Positions 49,823-60,448 of a DNA stretch of 64,000 bases are shown piece by piece. The position numbers and the translations under genes are program-made. The notes under the pieces were generated by a model that was not told the origin of the DNA, ran no database searches, and saw only the letters and a list, made by a program, of their open reading frames with translations. The first letter of the stretch is position 1; each line of letters begins with the position of its first letter. Source of the stretch: Salvelinus alpinus (taxonomy: Eukaryota; Chordata; Actinopteri; Salmoniformes; Salmonidae); assembly GCF_045679555.1 (NCBI RefSeq), contig NC_092087.1, positions 81,276,901 through 81,340,900 on the forward strand, read 5' to 3'.

Positions 49823-50573
49823 AGAGTCAGTGTAAATGTGTGTGTATGTTATGAGCGTGTTGGAGTGTCAGTATAAATGTGTGTGTATGTTATGAGCGTG
49901 TTGGAATGTCAGTATAAATGTGTGTGTATGTTATGAGCGTGTTGGAGTGTCAGTATAAATGTGTGTGTATGTTATGAGCGTGTTGGAGTGTCAGTATAAA
50001 TGTGTGTGTATGTTATGAGCGTGTTGGAGTGTCAGTATAAATGTGTGTGTATGTTATGAGCGTGTTGGAGTGTCAGTATAAATGTGTGTGTATATTATGA
50101 GCGTGTTGGAGTGTCAGTATAAATGTGTGTGTATGTTATGAGCGTGTTGGAGTGTCAGTATAAATGTGTGTGTATGTTATGAGCGTGTTGGAGTGTCAGT
50201 ATAAATGTGTGTGTATGTTATGAGCGTGTTGGAGTGTCAGTATAAATGTGTGTGTATGTTATGAGCGTGTTGGAGTGTCAGTATAAATGTGTGTGTATAT
50301 TATGAGCGTGTTGGAGTGTCAGTGTAAATGTGTGTGTATATTATGAGTGTGTTGGAGTGTCAGTATAAATGTGTGTGTATGTTATGAGCGTGTTGGAGTG
50401 TCAGTATAAATGTGTGTGTATGTTATGAGCGTGTTGGAGTGTCAGTATAAATGTGTGTGTATGTTATGAGCGTGTTGGAGTGTCAGTATAAATGTGTGTG
50501 TATGTTATGAGTGTGTTGGAGTGTCAGTATAAATGTGTGTGTATGTTATGAGTGTGTTGGAGTGTCAGTGTGC
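49823..50573. repeat. 41-bp minisatellite, about 18 units
   Basis: Tandem units built from GTGTCAGTATAAATGTGTG, TGTATGTTATGAGCG and TGTTGG recur every 41 bp. Variants are few (TATATTATGAG, GAGTGTGTTGG, CAGTGTAAATG) and some are shared by neighbouring units. The array starts at the gap edge, so its length is a minimum. Confidence 0.97.
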
Positions 50574-51734
50574 ATAGAGAGACTGGACTAGTTTTTGATT
50601 CGTTTTGACAAATGTGATGACTTGGGGACCAAGGCAGTACCTCAATACTTCTACATATCTGACGGATATTGGTTTATATAAAGTATAACGTTCAAATTGG
50701 TTTTCTATGATATTACTGGACCTTTATGCTGCATTATGTTTGTTACTGATACACACTTCTCACAGTAGAACACTGTATCAAAGTCTTTGGTTCATCTTAC
50801 AGAACATGGATATCAAAAAGTCAAGCTGTCAGTGATGATGACTTGGCACTTTGTCTCCTCACATTGACTAGGCGAAGATGTACGACACCGAACCAGCTTG
50901 TGTGTGCAATAGGGCGTTTATATTTACATAGTCTATACTTTCCATCAATTAACTAATATTGCTTGTGGTCGACTGATGAAGGTTTGAGGAGGACAAAAAA
51001 AAGAAACAAGAGTACTGTGTCAGCAAGTCTGCCTCTGCAGACCTGACTGTAGGGGAGAAGGAGAAATTAGTATGCTGTTCACTAAACACTGGAGGAAAAG
51101 TAAGGGCATAAATATAGCAATTTCCATCCTGGAGTGGAGAGATGGAGGCTTGTGAGTAAGTACATTTTGACAGGCTATATAGGAACTACTGCCATAGGAG
51201 AATTCACCTATTAAGAATCAGTTTAGCTGTGCAGTATTGATGCAATGATGGCTGCATAATTTAGGTAATGAAACTAGAACAATCACTGCAAAATCCATTC
51301 TGGTGGCGGAAAGGTTCTCCAGTCGTGACATAAATCGTTCAAGGGCCACTGAACACTTTCCTTTCTCTTTGCTTCAGTATTTACACAACCTCCATTCATT
51401 CAAGACTTACAGTATATGGTTTAATCGGCAGTGTGAAACTATATAATGACCTAAAAGGCGTACTGTATATACCAATGAAATGCCGTTAGAGGCAGAGGCA
51501 ATATCACAGCAGTCGAGGCAGTGTAGTCGAGGCAGTGTCAAATCAAGACTTTATTAGCTAACACACTAGTGTCCCACTCTGGTGCAGTGTAATACAGCGA
51601 TATACTCTGACATGTGCAGTAGGTTAGGCTACAGACACCGCTGGACTAACCGATATAAACATACTATAGCTTTATTATCTGATACATAGATTTCCTCACT
51701 GATGTAAGAACCTCCGTTTTAATTTGAATGTAGT
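50574..51734. other. No gene recognised
   Basis: No convincing exon, repeat family or long open frame. A short direct repeat CAGTCGAGGCAGTGTAGTCG occurs near 51508-51540. Confidence 0.4.
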
Positions 51735-51880
<146 letters not shown>

Positions 51881-52181
51881 AGTGCCTATAAGTGGGTCTG
51901 GCACTCTCCCACTTCATTCTGCTGCAGCACTCCCTGTTGAGCCCCACCTCCCACGAGGAACCAGCCCACCCACTGCCCATACACACACCAGACAGTTAGA
52001 CAGCCAGTGAGAGAAGAGAACCTCGGTGGGTTTGAAGAGCTACAGACAGTCACCCACTTACAGATCCACGATGGTTTAGAAGGGCTTGGCTCACTCATTG
52101 ACTAGCTATAGACTGACAGTGATAGAGTCTAGAGGAGGAAAGAGGCCAGAAGAGAAGAAGAGGAGCTTTTAAGTGGTTGTT

Positions 52182-52337
<156 letters not shown>

Positions 52338-52339
52338 TC

Positions 52340-52483
52340 ATGGCATCAGGAGGCCATGGGATGAGGGGTAGAGGGGAACCCCTCCACGCACCCCACCTCT
52401 CTGACATCTACGCCAACAGTGCTATCCAGCAACAGGACTATTCTGCAACCATCTGGCTCCGCAGCAAAGAGAAGCTGGAACAT
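52340..52483 (+). CDS. Candidate first coding exon of an unidentified gene
   Basis: ATG at 52340 in a good context (CATCATGG) opens 48 codons that run exactly to a consensus donor, CAT|GTGAGT, at 52484. The peptide begins MASGGHGMRGRGEPLHAPHL, then SDIYANSAIQQQDYSATIWL and RSKEKLEH. Its composition is ordinary, unlike the repeat-driven frames nearby, which suggests a real exon. I do not recognise the family. No later exon was found in the 11.5 kb to the window end, so the gene would have a long first intron. Upstream, 51880-52180 could be 5'UTR or promoter. The (TG)n tract directly before the ATG would then be in the 5'UTR or promoter. Confidence 0.5.
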
Positions 52484-52910
52484 GTGAGTACCCTGAACGC
52501 ACACTTAAACACACCTCATACACACTGGGGGAAGTTGTTGGGGAGATTCCAGAGGAATGTCGTACAGTAGTATTAGTAGGGGATAGAGGCTGAAGACAGG
52601 TTTGGCTGGGCTACTGGCTGAGAATGATTTGAGGGACAGTTGACTTCGATCTCTTGTCTAACCCAAGGATTCAGTCCACTCAACTAGGATGAAATGTAAT
52701 TGACTTGGGACAGGATATCCACAGGGAACATGTTAGCTGATTAAAATATTCATGCAGGAACCAGTTTGCCAAGAGTCGTGACTATCAAAGAGATGGGGCC
52801 TAGTTCAGCTTTCCTCAAGTCAAAATGTGAAAACACTATATAAAATTGTAATAGTTTGTTTTCAAATGCCATGCAATGGAGCATTATAACAGCCTTCCCT
52901 CTCCAACCTA

Positions 52911-53220
52911 AACTCAAGTGTTCCACTACAGCATGTAGTGTGTTGGAGGATGGCAGGATCTCTAGAATAGGACATCCACCGTCAATATTCAATATATTAC
53001 CATTAGACTGTAAGCTAGCATCGTCCATTCTCAGCCCATTCATTTGGAATGCCTGGAGCTAGCCACCGGAGGATTGCAGCCGAGGAAATGTGCTTCGCAG
53101 CCTCCAATGAGAATTGATTACTTCCACTGTCCGCCTCACACACTCAATGCCTGCTTTAAATAGTGCCGATCAAGCTCCAAACTTTGTTTAACTTCTTCTC
53201 TCTTTTAATTTGAAATGCCC
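52911..53220. repeat. Duplicated block A, first copy
   Basis: Shares long stretches (GGATGGCAGGATCTCTAGAA, TAAGCTAGCATCGTCCATTC, GAGCTAGCCACCGGAGGATT, GAGGAAATGTGCTTCGCAGC) with 55003-55300. This copy has a few extra bases, for example GTGCCGATCAAGC near 53165. It has no coding frame. Confidence 0.9.
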
Positions 53221-53501
53221 GCTGCCAAAACTCAAACTGACTTAAGTGTTGGGTTTCTGCTTCGGTTTCTATTTTCTACATTAGTGTTTAAGGTAAGGGA
53301 GTCATGTGTTTTCACCTTACGTTAGGGTTACACAGACTTAGGCTGAACTCCTCCGCCATAGGCTAGAGACTTCCTCTCCCTCTAAGCGTGCCCTCTCGGA
53401 GGCAGTGAGCTTTTTAGCTGAAATTGAGTGTAAATATTTCATGGCTGGGGGTGGTACGGGACTGGGAGATCTGCCTGCTTTAAGTATACTGAGTATAACA
53501 G

Positions 53502-53835
53502 ACACCTGTCTTGACATCTCATGTCTGAAGGGAAGCGAGAGATGTGCCACAATAGTAACTGTTATGTACTTGACCTGGGTTCAAATAATTATTTTTTTTC
53601 AAATATAGTTTCAGTGTTTGCTTGAGCCTGCCTGCAGTGCTAGATGGGAAGGGTTTACATTTTTAGGACTATTGCATTAGTTCAATTTAAGCTAGGCAAG
53701 CTCAATCAGACACAGGTCAAGTATTTTAAATGATTTGAAATAGTTTTTGAACCCAGTTCTGGTGAGTTGAGACCTGCCCTGAAATCTCATGTCGGAACAG
53801 GGAGACATGCTACTCTAGTACTGTTATGTACAGTC
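53502..53835. repeat. Diverged local duplication
   Basis: ACATCTCATGTCTGAAGGGA...ACTGTTATGTAC at 53512-53570 is echoed by AAATCTCATGTCGGAACAGG...ACTGTTATGTAC at 53781-53832. Between them is block B (53663-53742), also found at 54931-54999. Confidence 0.6.
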
Positions 53836-54055
53836 TGTCCTCAGAAGCCCTGAGGTCTGTCTGTTACACTACACACTCTACTATTCTTTTATGCAGCCCA
53901 GACCCAACTCAACCCCACACACTAATCCATTGGGCTGGTGTATGGATCACGCAGTGCTGCATTACAATAAATGGATTTTTGGGAAAGCCGAGCAGCTACA
54001 GAGTAAGATAGAGTCTGCAGCTATAGACAGAGACTTTGTGGACCGGCAGCTTCTA

Positions 54056-54345
54056 CAGACGTAGGATCTACATTTGAGCCAGTTTGCTGCAGCAGGAAAA
54101 TAATCCTCCAGCAACAGGAAATGTGAATTATTATGTGGATTGTTGTAAATGTAGGATTGTTGTAAATTAATGTAAATGTTTTGTAGGGGTTGATAAATTT
54201 TTCTTTAGGGGAAGTCTGACATAAAGTGTAAATTACAAACTTCAGAAGGCTTTTTAAACCTTGAATACATTACAAGTTAGTCTTTTTTGCTGCCCGGGAA
54301 AATTCTCAACAACAAAAGAGTGATCAAATTAAGATCCTGCATCTG
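54056..54345. repeat. MITE, complete copy with TA target duplications
   Basis: CAGACGTAGGATCTACATTT at the left and AAATTAAGATCCTGCATCTG at the right are inverted ends, each flanked by TA. Interior words include GCAGCAGGAAAATAATCC and AACTTCAGAAGGCTTTTTAA. There is no coding capacity. A Tc1-like or other TA-inserting source is likely. Confidence 0.75.
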
Positions 54346-54398
54346 TAATTCATCTATATTTTCAACCCACTTTAACTTCCTGCCAGTATTAAAACTTT

Positions 54399-54527
<129 letters not shown>

Positions 54528-54893
54528 CTGGTGCCTGACGGCCCACTCAGCACATCACAGACATTGACCCTCACCATGAAACCATGCGGACACACAAACA
54601 CCTATTTCCTGTTCCTGTTTTGGAACGTGTGAATGAGTAATGGTATTATGTGTGAAGGTGAAAAACTGTGTACCTGTGTCACCTCTATCACGAGTACCTG
54701 GATCACCTTCACGACGGTACCTGTACAAGTGAGTAAAGAGAATATATTATAGCATTCTGATGACACATGAGGGGCAGAACAGAGAAATTCAGTTGTATCC
54801 CGTAGTCAAAAATGCACATTTCATCAATGACTTGTGATCCCTCCATCCTCATTCAAAACTGACCATATAGTACAAGACCCCTACAGATGTAGG

Positions 54894-55359
54894 ATCTTCA
54901 TTTGATCACTCTTTTGTGGCTGAGAATTTTCTAGGACTATTGTATTAGTTCCATTTAGCTAGGCAAGCTCAATCAGACACAGGTCAAGTATTTGAAATAC
55001 TTAAACTCAAGTGTATCGTGTGTGGGAGGATGGCAGGATCTCTAGAATAGAACATCCACCATCAATATTCAATACATACTCATTAGACTCTAAGCTAGCA
55101 TCGTCCATTCTCAGCCCATTCAGTTGGAATGCCTGGAGCTAGCCACCGGAGGATTGCAGCCGAGGAAATGTGCTTCGCAGCCTCCAATGATAATTAATTA
55201 CTTTCACTGTCCACCTCACACACCCTCAATGCCTGCTTTAAATAGTCTCCAAACTTTGTTTAACTTCTCTCTTTTAAGCAAAAACAAATTTGAAATGCCA
55301 AACTTACGGGTTTCTTTTCCTGCTGTAGCAAACTGGCTCAAATTAAGATCCTACATCTG
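54894..55359. repeat. MITE ends enclosing duplicated blocks B and A
   Basis: The left end CAGATGTAGGATCTTCATTT then GATCACTCTTTTGTGGCTGA equals the right end of the MITE at 54056 in reverse. The right end GTAGCAAACTGGCTCAAATT then AAGATCCTACATCTG equals its left end in reverse. TA flanks both sides (54892-54893, 55360-55361). The usual interior is absent. In its place are block B (54931-54999) and block A (55003-55300), copies of sequence at 53663-53742 and 52911-53220. Confidence 0.7.
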
Positions 55360-55649
55360 TATCTTCCCCTCCACAGAGAAATTACACACTGTAACCACTG
55401 TAACACAACATACATGTCTCTCTGTGGTTGAGTGGAGCTCCACTGTATACAGTATGAGACCTCTGCAATAGTAGCATCTTGTACAGCTGAGGTAGTCTTA
55501 ATCAGTCTCTAGTGTGGGTGCGCTGGGCCATAGACAGCGCATAGAAGATAATGAAGTCCCTGTTGGAGAATTACAGTCTGAACAGGCTGCTCTGAGCCAG
55601 TGCAATGAATCAGTACTGGAATTGGATTGAAAGGGTTTGGCACGGGCCC

Positions 55650-56292
55650 TCAGATTCTCAAAATGTTCTACAGCTGCACCACTGAGAGCATCTTGACTTG
55701 CTGCCTATACCTCTTGGTATAGCAACTGCACGGTATCCGACAGAGGGTTGTGCGTACGGCCCAGTACTTCACTGGGGCCAAACTCCCTACCATCCAGGAC
55801 CTCTATACCAGGCGGTGTCAGAGGAAGGTCCTAAAAATTGTCAAAAACTGCACCACAACGAGTAACCAAGTGCCAAGTCTGTGACCAAAAGATATCTGAA
55901 CAGCTTCAACCCTCAAGCCATAAGACTGCTGAACAGCTAATCAACTGGCTACCCGGACTATTTACATTGATCCCCTTTACTATTTATTTACCTTCATTGT
56001 TTTGCACTGACTCCCTTGACTGGCTCTATGCACACTCACTAGACTCTACCCACACACTCACTAGACTCTACCCACACACTCACTAGACTCTACCCACACA
56101 CTCACTAGACTCTACCCACACACTCACTAGACTCTACCAACACACTCACTAGACTCTACCCACACACTCACTAGACTCTACCAACACACTCACACATACT
56201 ACACTGACACACACACAAAACACACGCTGCTGGTACTCTGTTTAATATGTTTCCTGATGTTCTCAATCACCTCCTCTACCTCGTACCACTGT
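55650..56292 (+). mobile_element. LINE 3' part (salmonid RSg-1-like), first segment
   Basis: Begins in the reverse-transcriptase C-terminus: AAAATGTTCTACAGCTGCAC reads FYSCTTESIL, followed by a frame with QRVVRTAQYFTGAKLP. Frame damage is visible in the next 200 bp. The 3'UTR follows, including eight or so copies of a 20-bp ACACTCACTAGACTCTACCC unit (56032-56200). The LINE is cut at 56292 by an LTR element and resumes at 59383-59560 with CATTGACTCGGTACCGGTAC and CTACACCTGTTGGATTTGAA. Confidence 0.85.
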
Positions 56293-59200
56293 TGTAACGG
56301 TTCTCCTCTTCATCCGAAGAGGAGGAGCATGGATTGAACCAAGACGCAGCGTGATACTTAGACATGATATTTATTTAGACACGACAAAACAACGAAGACA
56401 AAAAACAAACTATACTTGAATTAACTAACAAAACGAATGTAGACAAACCTGGACGTAAGAACTTACATGTAACACGAAGAACGCACGAACAGGGAAATGA
56501 CTACATAAAAACCGAACGAACAAAATGAACAAACAAACCGAAACAGTCCCGTATGGTGCAACATAGACAGACACTAACACAGGAGACAACCACCCACAAA
56601 CAAACAATGTGACCCCACCTACCTTAATATGATTCTCAATCAGAGGAGATGAAAACCACCTGCCTCTAATTGAGAACCATATTAGGTACCCAAACCAACA
56701 TAGAAACAGAAAACATAGACTGCCCACCCAAACTCACGTCCTGACCAGCTAACACATACAAAAACTAACAGAAAACAGGTCAGGAACGTGACATAACCCC
56801 CCCCTCAAGGTGCGTACTCCGAACGCACCACCAAAAGTCTAGGGGAGGGTCTGGGTGGGCATCTGACCACGGTGGTGGCTCAGGCTCAGGGCGAGGTCCC
56901 CACCCCACCATAGTCAATCCCAGCTTACATCTCCCCCTTAGAATGACCACCATCTTTTTCCACCCACCTAATATAAGGGGCAACACCAAGATAAGGGACA
57001 GCTCCGGGACAAGGTAGCTCAGGACAGCGAGGTAGGTCGAGATAGAGAGGTAGCTCAGGATAGAGTGGTAGCTCAGGATAGAGAGATAGCTCAGGATAGA
57101 GGGGCAACTCCGGACTGAAAGGCAGTTCCGGATTACTGGCAGCTCCGGGCTGGCTGACGGCTCTGGACGCTCATGGCTGGCTGACGGCTCTGGACGCTCA
57201 TGGCTGGCTGACGGCTCTGGACGCTCATGGCTGGCTGACGGCTCTGGACGCTCATGGCTGGCTGACGGCTCTGGACGCTCATGGCTGGCTGGCGGCTCTG
57301 GACGCTCATGGCTGGCTGACGGCTCTGGACGCTCATGGCTGGCTGACGGCTCTGGACGCTCATGGCTGGCTGACGGCTCTGGACGCTCATGGCTCGCTGG
57401 CGGCTCTGGCAGATCCTGTCTGGTTGGCGGCTCTGGCAGATCCTGTCTGGTTGGCGGCTCTGGCAGATCCTGTCTGGTTGGCGGCTCTGGCAGATCCTGT
57501 CTGGTTGGCGGCTCTGGCAGATCCTGTCTGGTTAGCGGCTCTGGCAGATCCTGTCTGGTTAGCGGCTCTGGCAGATCCTGTCTGGTTGGCGGCTCTGGCA
57601 GATCCTGTCTGACGAATGGCTCTAGCGGCTCCTGACTGACTATCGGCTCTGACGGCTCGGGACAGACGGGCGGCTCTAATGGCTCGGGACAGACGGATGG
57701 CTCAGACGGCGCTGGGGAGACGGATGGCTCAGACGGCGCTGGGGAGACGGATGGCTCAGACGGCGCTGGGGAGACGGATGGCTCAGATGGCGCTGGGGAG
57801 ACGGATGGCTCAGATGGCGCTGGGGAGACGGATGGCTCAGATGGCGCTGGGGAGACGGATGGCTCAGATGGCGCTGGGGAGACGGATGGCTCTGGCCGGA
57901 TAAGGCGCACTGTAGACCTGGTGCGTGGTGCCGGAACTGGAGGCACCGGGCTAAGGACACGCACCTTCATGCTAGTGCGGGGAGCAGGGACAGGGCACAC
58001 TGGACTCTCAAAGCGTACTATTTGCCTGGTGCGTGGTACCGGCACTGGTGGCACCGGGCTGCGGGCACGCACATCAGGACGAGTACGGGGAGAAGGAACA
58101 GTGTGTACAGGGCTCTGGAGACGCACAGGTGGCTTAGTGCGTGGTGCCGGAACTGGAGGCACTGGGCTGGAGACACGCACCATAGGAAGAGTGCGTGGAG
58201 GAGGAACAGGGCTCTGAAAACGCACTGGAAGCCTGGTGCGTGGTGTTGGCACTGGTGGTACTGGGCTGGGGCGGGGAGGTAGCGCCGGAAATACCGGACC
58301 GTGCAGGCGTACTGGCTCCCTTGAGCATTGAGCCTGCCCAACCTTACCTGGTTGAATGCTCCCCGTCGCCCGCCCAGTGCGGGGAGGTGGAATAACCCGC
58401 ACCGGGCTATGTAGGCGAACCGGGGACACCATGCATAAGGCTGGTGCCATATAAGCCGGCCCAAGGAGACACACTGGTGGCCAGATATGTAGAGCCGGCT
58501 TCATGGCACTTGGCTCAATCTAGCCCTACCAGTGCGGGGAGGTGGAATAACCCGCACCGGACTCCCGCTCTCCACGGTTAGCCTGAGAAATGGGCGCAGG
58601 TCTCCTACCTGCCCTTGTCCCACTACCTCTTAGCCCCCCCCAATAATTTTTTGGGGTTTCTTCACGGGCTTCCGTGCTAGCCGCATACCTTCATAAATCC
58701 GGTCTCTCTCTCCCGTTGCCTCCGCTCTCCTAATCGCCTCCAGCTGTTCCCATGGAAGGCGATCTCTTCCAGCTCGGATCTCCTCCCATGTGTAGCAACC
58801 TTTTCCATTTAACACGTCCTCCCATGTCCACTGCTCGAACTCACGCTGCTTGGTTCTGGATTGGTGGGTGGTTCTGTAACGGTTCTCCTCTTCCTCTGAA
58901 GAGGAGGAGCATGGATTGAACCAAGACGCAGCGTGATACTTAGACATGATACTTATTTAGACACGACAAAACAACGAAGACAAAAAACAAACTATACTTG
59001 AATTAACTAACAAAATGAATGTAGACAAACCTGGACGTAAGAACTTACATGTAACACGAAGAACGCACGAACAGGGAAATGACTACATAAAAACCGAACG
59101 AACAAAATGAACAAACAAACCGAAACAGTCCCATATGGTGCACCATAGACAGACACTAACACAGGAGACAACCACCCACAAACAAACAATGTGACCCCAC

Positions 59201-59377
59201 CTACCTTAATATGATTCTCAATCAGAGGAGATGAAAACCACCTGCCTCTAATTGAGAACCATATTAGGTACCCATTAACCAACATAGAAACAGAAAACAT
59301 AGACTGCCCACCCAAACTCACGTCCTGACCAGCTAACACATACAAAAACTAACAGAAAACAGGTCAGGAACGTGACA
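56293..59377 (-). mobile_element. Nonautonomous-looking LTR retroelement inserted in the LINE
   Basis: Two long direct repeats, 56293-56793 and 58875-59377, start TGTAACGGTTCTCC and end GGAACGTGACA in plus sense (TG...CA ends). ACTGT flanks the whole insert (56288-56292 and 59378-59382), a 5-bp target duplication. The repeats differ at roughly eight places in 500 bp, so the insertion is young. A purine-rich tract (GAGGGGGGGTTA in minus sense) lies against the left LTR, so the element reads right to left. The 2.1-kb interior holds a shorter minus-strand frame (58630-58947, start MSKYHAASWFNP) and a long repetitive one (56780-58504). I see no protease, reverse transcriptase or integrase region, so it would depend on other elements. 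Family not assigned. Confidence 0.85.
56780..58504 (-). CDS. Long proline-rich repetitive open frame inside the LTR element
   Basis: About 574 codons. The N-terminal third has degenerate PVPPVPAPRTR-type repeats. These are followed by tandem nine-residue repeats of SEPSVSPAP (about 7), then PEPPTRQDL-type (about 9), then PEPSASHER-type (about 10). The nucleotide units are 27 bp in each array and nearly identical, so the arrays expanded recently. It resembles no domain that I know. As part of a retroelement it may be a gag-position product or just an open minisatellite. Confidence 0.5.
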   Translation of the reverse strand: MKPALHIWPPVCLLGPAYMAPALCMVSPVRLHSPVRVIPPPRTGRATGSIQPGKVGQAQCSREPVRLHGPVFPALPPRPSPVPPVPTPRTRLPVRFQSPVPPPRTLPMVRVSSPVPPVPAPRTKPPVRLQSPVHTVPSPRTRPDVRARSPVPPVPVPRTRQIVRFESPVCPVPAPRTSMKVRVLSPVPPVPAPRTRSTVRLIRPEPSVSPAPSEPSVSPAPSEPSVSPAPSEPSVSPAPSEPSVSPAPSEPSVSPAPSEPSVSPAPSEPSVCPEPLEPPVCPEPSEPIVSQEPLEPFVRQDLPEPPTRQDLPEPLTRQDLPEPLTRQDLPEPPTRQDLPEPPTRQDLPEPPTRQDLPEPPTRQDLPEPPASHERPEPSASHERPEPSASHERPEPSASHERPEPPASHERPEPSASHERPEPSASHERPEPSASHERPEPSASHERPEPSASPELPVIRNCLSVRSCPSILSYLSILSYHSILSYLSISTYLAVLSYLVPELSLILVLPLILGGWKKMVVILRGRCKLGLTMVGWGPRPEPEPPPWSDAHPDPPLDFWWCVRSTHLEGGVMSRS

Positions 59378-59382
59378 ACTGT

Positions 59383-59560
59383 ACATTGACTCGGTACCGG
59401 TACTCCCTGTATATAGCCTCGTTATTGTTTTTACTGGGCTACTATTTCCTTTCTTATTTAGCAAATATTTGTCTTGCTTTTTAACTCTGCACTGTCGGGA
59501 ATGGGCTCGTAAATTTGCATTTTACCGCAAAGTCTACACCTGTTGGATTTGAATTTGAAA
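59383..59560 (+). mobile_element. LINE 3' part, second segment
   Basis: Continues the 3'UTR of the LINE that stops at 56292: CATTGACTCGGTACCGGTAC, TCCCTGTATATAGCCTCG, then CTACACCTGTTGGATTTGAA near the end. The ACTGT at 59378-59382 is the second copy of the insertion duplication. Confidence 0.85.
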
Positions 59561-59854
59561 GCTCAATGGAGGGGTTATCTCCAGGGTTAAAACAGGAGTT
59601 TTCCTGACTATATGACCTGGGTGTTTTTGGATAAAAAAATAAAAAAAAACGTTGAGAAACCCACTGACCTAAATATGGTTTGAGAAAACACACAGACATG
59701 ATAAAGTGAGACCTCCCGCCAACGATACTATGGTGGGGGTTTCTGGGCATCGACTATATCTAGAAACGTGTGTGTGTTCTAGCGTGTGCACCCACCTTTG
59801 ACAACATTCTTCCTCTCGGGACAAGACTCAATCCTTCCTGTCAACACCGTCCTG

Positions 59855-59856
<2 letters not shown>

Positions 59857-59942
<86 letters not shown>

Positions 59943-60054
59943 CTCTCGCTCTCGNNNNNNNNNNNNNNNNNNNNNNNNNNNNNNNNNNNNNNNNNNNNNN
60001 NNNNNNNNNNNNNNNNNNNNNNNNNNNNNNNNNNNNNNNNNNNNNNNNNNNNNN

Positions 60055-60097
<43 letters not shown>
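59857..60097. repeat. (CT)n microsatellite interrupted by an assembly gap
   Basis: CT dinucleotides run from 59857 to 59954, then exactly 100 N (59955-60054), then CT again to 60097. The gap is inside the array, so the true length is unknown. Confidence 0.98.
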
Positions 60098-60103
<6 letters not shown>

Positions 60104-60448
60104 ATTCAATTCAATTGACTTTATTGACATGGCAAGTTATTATTACTTACATTGTCAAAGTATACATATCGAAAAATTTAAATAAAATATATATGTATAT
60201 ATATACACAAAATATATATATATTTATATATAAATAAATGGTGGGACTAACAGTAATAATAATAGTAGTAGTGGACATGGGATTACCATTAATAACAGCT
60301 ACAACAACAATATTAATCAGAACAACAATACATTAAAGCAACAGTAGTAGACCAGTGTCAACATGACTGAGAAGACACATGACCTGGTACGAAAGACAAA
60401 ACAAAACTAAGCTAAATGGGAAATATTATCAACATTACTTTGCATTTT

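Noticed and set aside
49823-50573. CRISPR-like regular repeat array
   Set aside because: Units are directly adjacent with no unique spacers, the genome is vertebrate, and the pattern is an ordinary 41-bp minisatellite.
57424-57903. Plus-strand frames of repeated LAALADPVW and MALGRRMAQ
   Set aside because: They are antisense shadows of the 27-bp arrays in the LTR element.
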